DNA of 64,000 nucleotides, taken from Beaufortia kweichowensis. Its lineage: Eukaryota > Chordata > Actinopteri > Cypriniformes > Gastromyzontidae. The stretch is from positions 9,134,075 to 9,198,074 of the forward strand of contig CM032811.1 of NCBI GenBank assembly GCA_019155185.1, read 5' to 3'. The translations under genes were made by a program, and so were the position numbers. Of this stretch, positions 37,721 to 64,000 are shown one piece after another; position 1 is the stretch's first letter; each line of letters opens with the position of its first letter. Below the pieces are notes generated by a model, which was given only the letters and a program-made list of their open reading frames with translations, did not search any database and was not told the DNA's origin.

Positions 37721-39791
37721 TCAGTTACCACCAGCTGCATTTTGGTCTGGTATTCGTGATCTATTCTTTGTCCAATCACAGGTCTGCTCATACATGCATA
37801 ACCTACACTTCCAGGCCTCCTCTATGTCCACTCCTCTGGGTTCCCTCTGGCCCGTCCAATAGGCCAGATAACCCTTGAGATCCGCCCTAAACTGGGCTTC
37901 ATCGAAAGGAGCGACTCTGGTCCCGATGTGTCCATTAGAACCTTGGTGACAGTATTCCACCTGAAGCAGGTCAATGCATGGAAGATCACAGCATGACATA
38001 GTTAATAGAAGGGCATCCACCACTTCCTCAAAAGTAGTCACATGAACCCCAGTGCGTTTAGCATGGGCCTGGATTTGTGCTCCGAGCACCTGGCGTGGAC
38101 GTAGTTTAAGATGATCTAGAATATGGTCTCCCTTCACTTCCCCTCTGACCAAGCCGTCAAACAGTAACTTATACAGGCCCACCTGAATAACATATGTATT
38201 AACATATATAAACTTTAAAAGTGTATGTTTAGAGAACAGAAATTAATATTTCTAGACATGTTCTAAACACGAGTGGAAAGTCTGTTTATCTAGTCATGCA
38301 CATGGTTTTAAAATTAAATGTTTGACAAGCCCATATGTCTGTTGTGATCTGATAATTGGATACTTAAGGCCATATTTTTTTTTTATATTTTCAAAACTAA
38401 AGACAAATGTTACTCTAATAAACTTTTAGTTTAGAGGGAACAAAGATATTCAGCTGATTCACCAGACAGTCGTGCAAGGTCATGTGTGAGATCAAAACTC
38501 TAGCTCACCTGAAAGCAGTTGACTTTATCTTGTGCAGACCCAGGCATGGAGTTCTGTCTGCGAGTTTTAAGCTCATTTAACACCAGCTCCCCCTTCTGGT
38601 TATACTTTAGCTCATCAATGACCCCCATAATGAAAACACCTTCCAGGACACCAAACACAGGGTACTCTCGCACACATTCTCCTAACCAAACAGGTGTTGT
38701 ACAAAAATTACTGTGGATGTTACAGCTTTAAAACAATTCTTTACACGATTTGCACTCTGTCAACACACCTGCTTCCAATAGTGTAATCATGTGTAACATG
38801 TTAAGAAGTTTGATGGCTTCTGCATCTTCCCTCGTCTTGATATCTACAGGGACAACATCTTGTATCTCTAGTTCTGAGAAAGAAAAGAAGAAAAGCATGA
38901 ATTGTAAATGACTGAATATGGACTTACTTTATGTTAAAATGCATCATTAAACAAGGCAAACATTGACCTCTTGATAAATGAATGTCTTTTCCCATCTGCA
39001 CCTCAACCCGTTGCATGTCATTTCTCTTGACGTATGGCTTTAGAAGACTGTATACGGTCTTCATCTCACACCATGATTGGTCACAGAGGAGTGTCACGCT
39101 TAGATGACGTTTCATGAAGCGTTGCATTGGACTGTACCTGTCTTCATGGAGGCTCTTTCTCTTTAAACCCTTCACCTCATGAGTTTGTACAGTTTCATGC
39201 CCTGAAGCTTCTTTAGTACAGCTAAAGCAGAACAGCAGAACGTCATGATGTGTGACAAATGCAAAGAAAGATGTGTCAGCAACTACTGTCACGTAAAAGA
39301 CTTACATTTGAATTGATGTTGAAGATACACTGGGGCTGTCAAAATCCACTGAGCGTTCACCATTAACTTTGTTATCCGGAGCCTGTTGAGACTCTAAATA
39401 TAATGCAAAAATTACTTTGTTTATATGCTAAAACTTATAGATATTTATTTACTAATATTATAAACCATGCAACAACAAGACTACCGAACAATAAACAACA
39501 ACAGATTAAAAGTTAGATTAGTTAGAATCAATTTTATATAGTTATGTTAACAATAATTCATTTTCTAATAATTCATTAGAAAAACATGTACGATAGTGCC
39601 ACCTTGTGTCAAGGAATAAATACATGACAACAATTACTAAACAAGAATGCAGATGTTTTTTTTTCAGAATCTAAACAAGAATAACACAATGTTTTACCGA
39701 TGCTTTGTGTCTCGGATGTGATGTCGAGTAATTCCGTGTCGCTAAAATCATCCCAGTCATCGCGCTGTTGCTGCGCTCCAAACGCATCCAT
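37721..39791 (-). CDS. exo5: EXO5, exonuclease V (single-strand DNA exonuclease)
   Basis: Six coding exons on the minus strand: 39,698-39,791, 39,306-39,393, 38,968-39,221, 38,769-38,873, 38,509-38,681 and 37,721-38,182. Phases agree and give 391 residues (human 373). The protein is a bidirectional single-strand DNA exonuclease of the PD-(D/E)XK superfamily with a 4Fe-4S cluster, acting in genome maintenance and crosslink repair. Catalytic residues visible are Asp203 (GVIDEL) and Glu217-x-Lys219 (NELKTRR). The four cluster cysteines are all present: Cys112 (SWCEMKT) and Cys364, Cys367 and Cys373 (CRLCMYEQTC). The acidic N-terminus (DDWDDFSDTELLD) is typical of the family. The start at 39,791 is followed directly by this conserved acidic block. 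In human the gene lies on chromosome 1, so the position next to rflnb is not the mammalian arrangement. Confidence 0.94.
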
Positions 39792-40218
39792 CTAGAAACG
39801 AAACTAGTGCTTCCTCATCATACACAAACACTTTAAAGTCATTATCTCTGTATTTTTGGCAGAGCTGCTGTCACGCGTATATCATAAACATGCGCAATTC
39901 ATGTATCAGCTGTTTACAGCTGAGCAAAGCTTCCAGCAGCAGTATTTTAAACACGCCAAGGCCCCGCCCCTCCAACGTCACTGCCCACCAAGGACCCGCC
40001 TATTTGCGCTCGACTGTAATGTGACATCGAGGTATCGCGAGAACGACTTGAAAGCACCTCGCTGTGTTTAGTAAAGCACAGCTCTCGCGGTATTTCAATG
40101 TCATGCGCCAATTAGTCTGCTCAAGTGCGGACATTGGGTAGTTTAGTATTAAACAAAACAGTTGTTTGCCTTCTTACATATTACCGAAATTGCTTACTGA
40201 ATACTATATAACCTCAGG
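39792..40218. promoter_or_regulatory. exo5 promoter region, possibly bidirectional
   Basis: The block upstream of the exo5 start is CpG-richer than its flanks (CTCGCGGTATTT, GGTATCGCGAGAAC, CCCCGCCCCTCC, a GC-box-like word near 39,962). It has no TATA box facing exo5. On the plus strand TATATAAC at about 40,205 precedes a candidate start codon at 40,219, so the region could fire in both directions. Confidence 0.5.
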
Positions 40219-40259
40219 ATGCCGCCAGGCCCAATCCTTCAGCCACATGATCGTATGAG
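40219..40259 (+). other. candidate first coding exon of a small plus-strand transcript
   Basis: ATG at 40,219 opens MPPGPILQPHDRM and the segment ends at a consensus donor, ATGAG|GTGGGTAAC. A good acceptor (TTCTTTTTTACATGCAG) lies near 40,458, but splicing to it gives a stop after five more codons. The peptide is not recognised. It may be the first exon of a longer gene, a short-peptide transcript, or chance. Confidence 0.2.
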
Positions 40260-40261
40260 GT

Positions 40262-41215
40262 GGGTAACAGAAAAAAACCATAAAAATAACAGAACAAAAA
40301 CCTCATCGACATTTTAAAACCAATCGGGCCGAGCTTGACGAAATGCTGGTTTATCACACGTTCTTACACAGTAACCACTTGCACCACTAGGGGGATCTCG
40401 AGGACAAGGAATCTACAAAGTGCTTGTTGTGTAACTTCTTTTTTACATGCAGCCTACATGATTGTTAACAAAGATTCAAACATAAAGGTCGAAGCAAACT
40501 AAAATAAAACCCAAAATATCACTTTAAAATGTATTTATTTAACAGTCACTCATTGTCTTAACATATTTAAATGATTTGCAGTTAAAGATTGCAAATAATT
40601 TGACTAACATAGACAGGTGCAATATTCACGCCACTCTCTCTATCAATGACTGCACAGAAGATGAAAAACAGAATAATGCACATGAAGAATTATTGACAAC
40701 AAAAAACAGGAAATAAATAAGGAATAAAAGTGCCACTGACAAAAACAGACGGAAAAAAAATGAAACTGAAAAACTAAAGCAGACTGAAGTGCAGTTTAAA
40801 AGTTATTTACATTATAATTTATTTCAGCTACTGGTCTATGAAACCTCAGTCTGCAGTATCAGGCACCATTAGGTTAATTTCTAATGGTTACCCAACTATT
40901 TGTTTTTCCTTCACAAGTAAATGATAAAAAGAAAATCTTTACAACCTACTAAAACCAAGAAACTCAGAAGTTAGCTAGCCTTTTAAGAAAGGCATAAAGA
41001 TGTCCACATGGAATCTTACAGTAGTAAAAATATGCAAATAGTGTTTGTTTTAGATGGAGTTAGGATTTAAATGTTCTACCCATGTACACCCATTATCCTT
41101 GTGCAAACATACCCTGAAATACCCTGTCTAAAATATAAAACTCCCTTTAGGTCTCAGTGAGATACAAACATAAAATGTGTGAAATATTAATATGAAAGTT
41201 CCACCTTTGTAACTA
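40262..41215. other. spacer between exo5 promoter and rflnb 3' end
   Basis: AT-rich sequence without open frames or recognisable repeats. Part of it may be an extended rflnb 3' untranslated region if the proximal polyadenylation signal at about 41,229 is skipped; another AATAAA on the minus strand lies at about 40,531-40,540. Confidence 0.4.
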
Positions 41216-41228
41216 AACACTAAAATGC

Positions 41229-41239
41229 TTTATTTTATT
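41229..41239 (-). terminator. probable rflnb polyadenylation signal
   Basis: Two overlapping AATAAA hexamers occur on the minus strand (AATAAAATAAAG), about 460 bases after the rflnb stop. That is a normal distance for a vertebrate 3' untranslated region. Confidence 0.45.
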
Positions 41240-41700
41240 ATTCCAATACTGTATTCATGATGGAGCAAATTAGTTTGCCGTCCCATTTTCCCAGTATTCA
41301 TCTTTAACTTCCATACCTTGAAATTTAAATCTTACCTTTCAAAACAGTAATGGTCCCAGATCAGCACAAAACATCTGAAACTCCTGAAATCTAAGCATTA
41401 AATAACAAGTCACACTTCTACACACAATTAAAAACCATACAATTAATAACTGTATACCACAACAAAACATTAATAAGGCAAACTATTCAAACCTCCGTAT
41501 GCTGCTCTTAAAAACATAGTTGCTTACTCTACTTGAACCTAAAACCAAACTGCATGCATTTCTTGGGAACCCCTTTCCAACTGGCAACGATTTAAGTCCA
41601 AGTTTCCTTTTTTGTCTCTTGGGACTCGCAACAAATGCAGTCGGTGGTTTATAATTGGTACATATGGGCGTAATGTCAGACACAAATACCCGTCTGTCTT

Positions 41701-42500
41701 TCAAAGACCAGCCTTGCATTCAGACGCCTGCAGCTCTACAGCAGAAAAGAAGCGCTTGGTCAGCTTGTTCCCATCATAATTCAGTTGGGTGGTGTAGAAG
41801 GTCCGGGTGTGTTTGGGGTACACTATAGTGGTGCTCTGGAAGCGCTGAACCCTCTGACGGGGTTGAAACTCGAGCTGGGTCTTGTAATGTCTCCAGGTGC
41901 TTTGAGGCAGAGCCAAGATTGTCTGGCTGCACATCTCTAGTCCCAGACCTCTGGGCTGCAGGGTCACATCCTGGATGAAGTGCCGATCTGAGTCATAACG
42001 CACAGATGATGTGTATCTGTAACAAAAGCATGTAAATATTTATTGCTTTATATATCTGTAAATATCACCTACACTACTTGAATCATATGGCAAACTTACC
42101 TTATTTCTTTTGTTGGCAGAGAATCGAGTTCAATTCCTTCTCCGTAAGACAATGCATGCAATTTAACAGGAACCTGCAGTTAAGAGCCAACATTTGGTTT
42201 GCTGTGAGTGCAGTATACAATTACACTTATAAAACATTCACAAATACAACAAGGTGCAAAAAGATGTTTGATTATATATCATGACTCAGCATTAAAGATG
42301 CTTTTCACACATACCACAGACTCTCTGCTCTCGTCCTCAGTAATCGGGGTGACAGTCCCGGTGCCCTGCAGTAACCAAACGCTCGGACTCGGGCTCGGTG
42401 GCAGACCTGAGTCCGGACTGTCAAGTGGCCGATCAGCTTTAAAATTCATATCCAGCGGATCGTCGTCAGACACATGCTGCAGGTTAAGTCTCCCCACCAT
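41701..42500 (-). CDS. rflnb: Refilin B (FAM101B), filamin regulator
   Basis: Three exons on the minus strand: 42,315-42,500, 42,100-42,173 and 41,701-42,016, with short introns (141 and 83 bases) and agreeing phases. They encode 191 residues (human about 214). Refilins bind filamin A and promote perinuclear actin bundling, with roles in nuclear shape and skeletal growth-plate chondrocytes. Family blocks are clear: MVGRL at the start, LDSPDSGLPPSPSPS, then LSYGEGIELDSLPTKEIRYT, YDSDRHFI, STTIVYPKHTRTFYTTQL and RFFSAVELQASE near the end. The variable alanine/proline-rich insert of the mammalian protein is shorter here. The neighbour on the right, vps53, is on the same strand, as in human 17p13.3, supporting orthology to RFLNB rather than RFLNA. 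Confidence 0.95.
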
Positions 42501-43000
42501 TGCTTTTTAAAGTTGCTAGACGAAGTCGCACAACAAACTTGCGGCAAGTCCCACAAGTTCTTCTTATAATCTAATTAAATATAATGATGTACAAAATCGG
42601 CAATCTTGCGGGCGATCCGAGTATTTCGTATGAAGAAAACCAGCTGTGCGGTGCTGTGAATGATTGTCGGTAATCCGTGTCGTGGCGTTTCCTCCAGAAG
42701 ACTTTCGATCTGAAGAAGCCGCTTACTGAATGCAAATAAAGCACCCGTTGTGTTCACGTTAAATGACTTTATGAAAAGTGATAGGAAACTGGAAATCTCC
42801 TTCGTGTTGGAGTGTGTTCAAGTGCGGATCATAGGGAAAAGCAATGCAAGTTTATCCGCTTGTCAGCCTGTCTGCATTCAAGATTGTCCACTCTCAAAGA
42901 CGTTCATTGTTTTACAAGCGACTGAGCGGAGGAACCGCCTTCAAAACTGCCTCCCGCTGCTGATTGGAGGACCAATTAGAGAAGGTCAAAAGCCCCTCCC
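42501..43000 (-). promoter_or_regulatory. rflnb promoter region with octamer and CCAAT motifs
   Basis: Upstream of the rflnb start there is a perfect POU octamer ATGCAAAT at 42,730-42,737. Two CCAAT words in opposite orientation sit around 42,961-42,975 (GATTGGAGGACCAATTA). CpG density is raised over 42,590-42,700. The transcription start cannot be fixed by eye. Confidence 0.4.
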
Positions 43001-43119
43001 ACCTGTATTTAACGTGTCAAACATTAAATTAGGTTTAAATCAAGTTTAAAGCAGCCAGAAAAAGTCAAGTCACTAAAACATCCATTCATTCCTTAACTGT
43101 CTGTCTGTCTGTCTATATA

Positions 43120-43280
43120 TGTGACCCTGTCTGTGAAAACCAGGAAAAGTATCAAAATCAAATTATGAGATAAGCAATATAGTTATATGGCTTAATCAAT
43201 ATTAAAGAAATCAAGGTTATATATGTAGGATGTAGTATTATGTAGGGTGATTTTATGTAGAAAACAGTAAATCACAAAAA
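43120..43280 (+). repeat. dispersed repeat family A, copy 3
   Basis: It starts TGTGACCCTGTCTGTGAAAA and ends TAGAAAACAGTAAATCACAA, identical words to the ends of the copy at 17,570-17,790. The centre is rearranged. It is preceded by a short (CTGT)n run. Confidence 0.75.
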
Positions 43281-44597
43281 GACTTCATCCACAAGTGCAA
43301 TGATAAAAGGACTGACACTATTGTTTTGTTAATCGCAACGCCAAGACAAACAATTTTTTTTTGACAAGAATTTGTTTCTGCAGTGGTAAAAAAGCAAACT
43401 TTCATATTAACAGAAGGCAGGAATGTTTGCATTAGAAGCAGTATTAATCATAGCAAAAAACATTGCAAATAAAAATACAATAACCCACTCATTAACCCAT
43501 TCCAAACCCATAAATCATACATTCATTGTACATCTGGCTTTGAAAAGCACAGCTGTTGATGCTGGTTACAAAAAAAACATGTGCAGAGAAGCAACAATAA
43601 TGAAAGGCGATGATGGATCAAACAATGAAAACTACAGTAAACAGATTCCAGAGTTCACTGAAATAATATGTTGTTATAAGAACTATATAATAAATGATGT
43701 CAAACACTTGACCGAACAAACACTTCTTTACAGTAGATGACTTAAAGGAAAAGAATGTATTCTCAGCATGTGGACACAAATACTTCTGCATTCCAATAAT
43801 CTCTTATGAATTACAGCTATTGTTTGCAGAGAAAATGTCTCTGCCTCAGGAAAGCGCAAGTGGTAAATATTTCTCTTTACAGCTCCTGCAGGGTTGCAAC
43901 ATCTACCAGTGCTTCTTTCTTTTGACTCGAACCTGGGAAAGTATTTAAAAGCCAAAACAACTGGTTTGTCATTTCAGCAGGAGACAGGAAATCCCAAGCT
44001 GCTTTGTTGTGATGTCCACTCGGCTCTAACCAGGAGACCTTGTAATATGTGATTTCCCACTTGTCCACTGACTCTCCTACCCCACAGGCACCTTTAACAG
44101 AAACAGAAGCCACCCTTCCACAGTCGTTTACTGCTATAGTGAGGAAATAATTATAAAACATTGACTTTAATTTTGATGTTGGAAATCCCACTTCAGAAGA
44201 CATGGTGCCAGAATAGCAGCAGGTTACTTCTTTGTGCCAAAGTGCGCTTTGTTGTTGCTTACAGTGCAAACGTATTGAAGAGAGATGTAAATGACACACA
44301 CTGTGAGAAACAAAGCTTTAAGTATTGTAAAATGAAGCAGAAAAGCAAAATGACTCATAATGAAGGAGCCTTAAAGGCTGCTAGTAATGCAAATCATGAA
44401 AACTCTAATGTCTATGACTGGACATTAATTATCTGTAGGAGAACATAAATATAAAAAAGGAAATATATAGTAATATTTACACCTAATTTTCAGCACAACA
44501 AACACATTCTCACGCCTTAATGTCTAATAGATAATTATGCAGAAGAATAAAAATTTGCTCATGTTAGTATATATATGGAAACAACGTTCATGCTGCC
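43281..44597. other. vps53 3' flank with an unexplained 140-codon open frame
   Basis: This segment follows the vps53 stop on the minus strand and probably contains its 3' untranslated region; an ATTAAA on the minus strand at 44,166-44,171 could be the polyadenylation signal. A minus-strand frame is open from 44,299 to 43,877 (140 codons; contains SVDKWEITYYKVSWLEPSG). I do not recognise it and no clear splice acceptor or promoter sets it up. Confidence 0.35.
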
Positions 44598-61602
<17,005 letters not shown>

Positions 61603-61865
61603 TATGCACGATAAACAGCAGGCTTATTTCCCTGTATCCTGTGCTGACGTGAACACTTCTTTACCTTTGCCGATGAGTAGAGAAAAGTGATTCACTAGCG
61701 CCCTCTATCGCACTGGAGACACAACACACGCGCTCAATGAGCTCTAAAGATCAAGATTAGTGCTCTGTAAGTCCAAGATCCTACTGCTTTGTACTTTGTT
61801 TCTCAAACTGTAAATTATTAATCATGTTACTCACTGATATTCTGTCTCGAAGTTCTCTGAAATAA
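61603..61865. promoter_or_regulatory. shared divergent promoter, vps53 / slc35f2-like
   Basis: Only 263 bases separate the vps53 start codon (minus) from the first ATG of the transporter gene (plus), so both 5' untranslated regions and core promoters must fit here or overlap. It contains a CRE-type word TGACGTGA at 61,645-61,652 and a few CpGs near 61,720-61,735. No clear TATA box faces either gene. Confidence 0.7.
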
Positions 61866-63610
61866 ATGACAAGAGACAAGATGCCTCATGAGCGAATGAA
61901 CACACTCTGCTTTAAAATGAAAGAGGGGTTGCCAAAGTTGGGAGATATTTTCACATGGTGAGTGGATGCATGTCAAATTTTTAAATGACCATCACAAACC
62001 ATGAATTAAATAGTATGCCGTTATTCTAGACAATGTTTACAATTCATCTGTTAATCACAGGGAACTTTTAAAAACTCTGCTGATGGGACAAATCCTCTCG
62101 GCGCTGATTTGTGGAACTGCTGTAACATCTCAGTATTTGGCTTCTGTTTACTATCTGAATACACCCATGCTTCAAAGCTTCATTAATTATACCCTCCTAT
62201 GCATCACATATACCATGACATTGATCTTCAGAACAGGTATTTGAATGATTTTATCATTTTCAACATTTTATTTACTAATCTCAGTAGTAACCAATCATCA
62301 GTAACCAGTGAGGATTTTCTGTTACCTTCCATTTTCTTTGTAATGTAATACTCAGAATGTGTCTCTTTTAATGTAGGTGATGGCAATATTTTGCAGATAT
62401 TAAAGACTAAATGGTGGAAGTATTTGTTATTGGGACTCGCAGACGTGGAGGCAAATTACGCAGTGGTTAAAGCATACCAATACACCACATTAACCAGCAT
62501 ACAGGTGATAGATAGTTTTTGTTAACTAAAATAGATGTGATTATATCAAACATATCTTTATAGGGTTAAAAGTCTCAGGAATTTGGATTTGCCTTTTAAA
62601 AATATATAACTTATTGCATGTCTGCATTGGTCTTGTTAGAAATTGACAAAAGTCTTTTCTGATTTTAACTCGGCATATTTTTTGTAATTCTGTATTATAG
62701 CTTCTGGACTGCTTTGTTATCCCAGTTCTGATGATCCTGTCCTGGTTTTTCCTAAAGACCCGCTATAGGATTATTCACTTTGTATCTGTGTGTATATGTC
62801 TGACTGGGGTGGGAGCTATGGTGGGAGCGGACATCCTTGCTGGTCAGGACCAGGGATCCAGTAAGAAACCAGATAGTTCAAAAGAATCTCTGTTAAAAGA
62901 CCAGCATTGCATCTTAGATGATGTAAGCTGGCCTCTTTTGCATGGGTCTGTTACTTGCCAACAAATGATCCAGGACATAATTCTGCATAGTGTGTATTGT
63001 GTCATCACACAATGAAACCTAGCTATTATTCATGCCTGTGTCAACAGCAAGTCACATTCTCCTTGGGGATGGTCTGGTTCTCGTCAGTGCTACTCTGTAC
63101 GCCATTTCTAATGTGTGCCAGGAGTACACGGTGAAGAATTTGAGCAGGATTGAATTTCTGGGTATGGTTGGGCTCTTCGGAACCGTCATCAGTGGAATTC
63201 AACTGTGAGATTTGTTGGGTTGTTAAATACAGCAGGTCTATTTACGAACATTTACTTGCATTATTCCCACTATTGTTCTTCTCCTGCAGAGGCATTCTGG
63301 AACACACCGAAGTGTCCAAAATTCAATGGACATGGGAAATTGGTAAAGCATATAAAATAGCTAATGAAATATACACAACGATGACATCATAAGTTGTCTT
63401 TAAAGCTTTGTAAAGAAGTTTCAGAAGGTTTGATGTGTTTTAACTGTCTTCCCAGTTCTTCTCCTGGCTGGATACGCACTGTGCATGTATGGATTTTATA
63501 GTATGATGCCTGTGGTAGTAAAAATGAGCAGCGCCACAGCAGTCAATCTTTCCCTGCTCACTGGAGACCTCTTCAGCCTGTTTTGTGGACTCTTTCTGTT
63601 TCATTACTCT
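61866..63610 (+). CDS. slc35f2: SLC35F2-like solute transporter (3' end outside window)
   Basis: Seven exons on the plus strand: 61,866-61,957; 62,061-62,236; 62,377-62,504; 62,701-62,860; 63,048-63,204; 63,290-63,342; 63,456-63,610. Phases agree and give 307 residues of an expected 370 or so; the last exon ends in phase 0 at a donor, so the C-terminal exon or exons lie beyond 64,000. The first ATG directly follows an in-frame TAA; in-frame ATGs at 61,881 and 61,896 are alternatives. The protein is a multi-pass member of the drug/metabolite transporter superfamily. Blocks such as GLADVEANYAVVKAYQYTTL, QLLDCFVIPVLMILSW, GVGAMVGADILAG, TLYAISNVCQEY and SATAVNLSLLTGDLFSLF fit SLC35F2 better than SLC35F1. 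The human protein is in the plasma membrane and takes up the drug YM155; queuosine-type nucleosides have been proposed as natural substrates. A fish-specific duplicate (slc35f2l) is possible. Confidence 0.9.
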
Positions 63611-64000
63611 GTGAGTAAAATACATGATCGAAGTACTTGATATAAAGGTAGTGCCATAGTTATAATTTTATACATTTAAATACATTTCATTAAATTGCTA
63701 GAAATGAGTTGCAACGCCTAAATTAAGTAGACAAATAAGTGACATTTTAAATAGATGTTACTGTATATTAAATTAATCAAACTCATTATCTCTTTTATCA
63801 ATAATATGGGTTCTAAGAAAGTTTAAAAGTGTATATTCTGGTGACTGTTTATTTAATTTTTGGCACCCTTGCCCATGTTTGTGTCCCAGAAGTCTATTCC
63901 AGGTCATTGTGACATAAGATTACTTTGTAATGTGTTTGAGATTAGTGAACTAATCTTGTCCAGGATCCATAAGTGTTTTGAGTGTCTTACTGTCCTTGAG

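Noticed and set aside
62861..63015. Read-through extension of slc35f2-like exon 4 into a 94-codon frame
   Set aside because: A consensus donor GTAAGA at 62,861 and acceptor CAACAG at 63,047 restore the conserved SLC35F sequence in phase; the extension is intronic.

Overview
The window looks like nuclear DNA of a ray-finned fish, most likely a cyprinid. The genes are intron-rich with GT-AG splice sites, their proteins follow vertebrate orthologues closely, and the AT-rich spacers carry dispersed short repeats, including the TTAAAGGGATAG...CTATTCCTTTAA palindromic element that I know as abundant in cyprinids. There are no prokaryotic features. I found no tRNA, rRNA or CRISPR array, and no intact transposase gene.

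Layout. 1-11.4 kb: no recognised protein; a CpG-containing promoter zone near 10.5-11.4 kb with two minus-strand exons that look like the 5' end of a gene running off the left edge. 11.4-21.9 kb: AT-rich, no recognised gene; one orphan promoter-like block at about 19.7-19.9 kb. 22.0-25.4 kb: abhd15, minus strand, three exons, complete, with a (CT)n microsatellite just upstream. 25.8-37.7 kb: gene-poor spacer with repeat fragments and some higher-complexity blocks. 37.7-39.8 kb: exo5, minus, six exons, complete. 41.7-42.5 kb: rflnb, minus, three exons, complete. 44.6-61.6 kb: vps53, minus, 22 coding exons rebuilt with consistent splice phases, 832 codons. 61.9 kb to the right edge: an slc35f2-like transporter on the plus strand, seven exons seen, 3' end outside the window.

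The four complete genes share one strand but do not form a pathway. ABHD15 is a membrane-anchored alpha/beta-hydrolase-fold protein linked to lipid and insulin signalling, EXO5 a Fe-S single-strand DNA exonuclease, refilin B a filamin regulator, VPS53 a GARP/EARP tethering subunit, and SLC35F2 a multi-pass transporter. rflnb next to vps53 matches human 17p13.3. vps53 and the slc35f2-like gene start head to head with 263 bp between start codons, so they probably share a promoter.

I found no convincing new biological system. The points most worth a second look are the tight divergent promoter, the altered nucleophile motif in ABHD15, the NAGNAG acceptor in vps53, the unexplained 5' exons near 10 kb, a possible small transcript opposite exo5, and the dispersed repeat families. 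All gene models come from reading the sequence by eye and from remembered family sequences; no alignment or transcript data were available.
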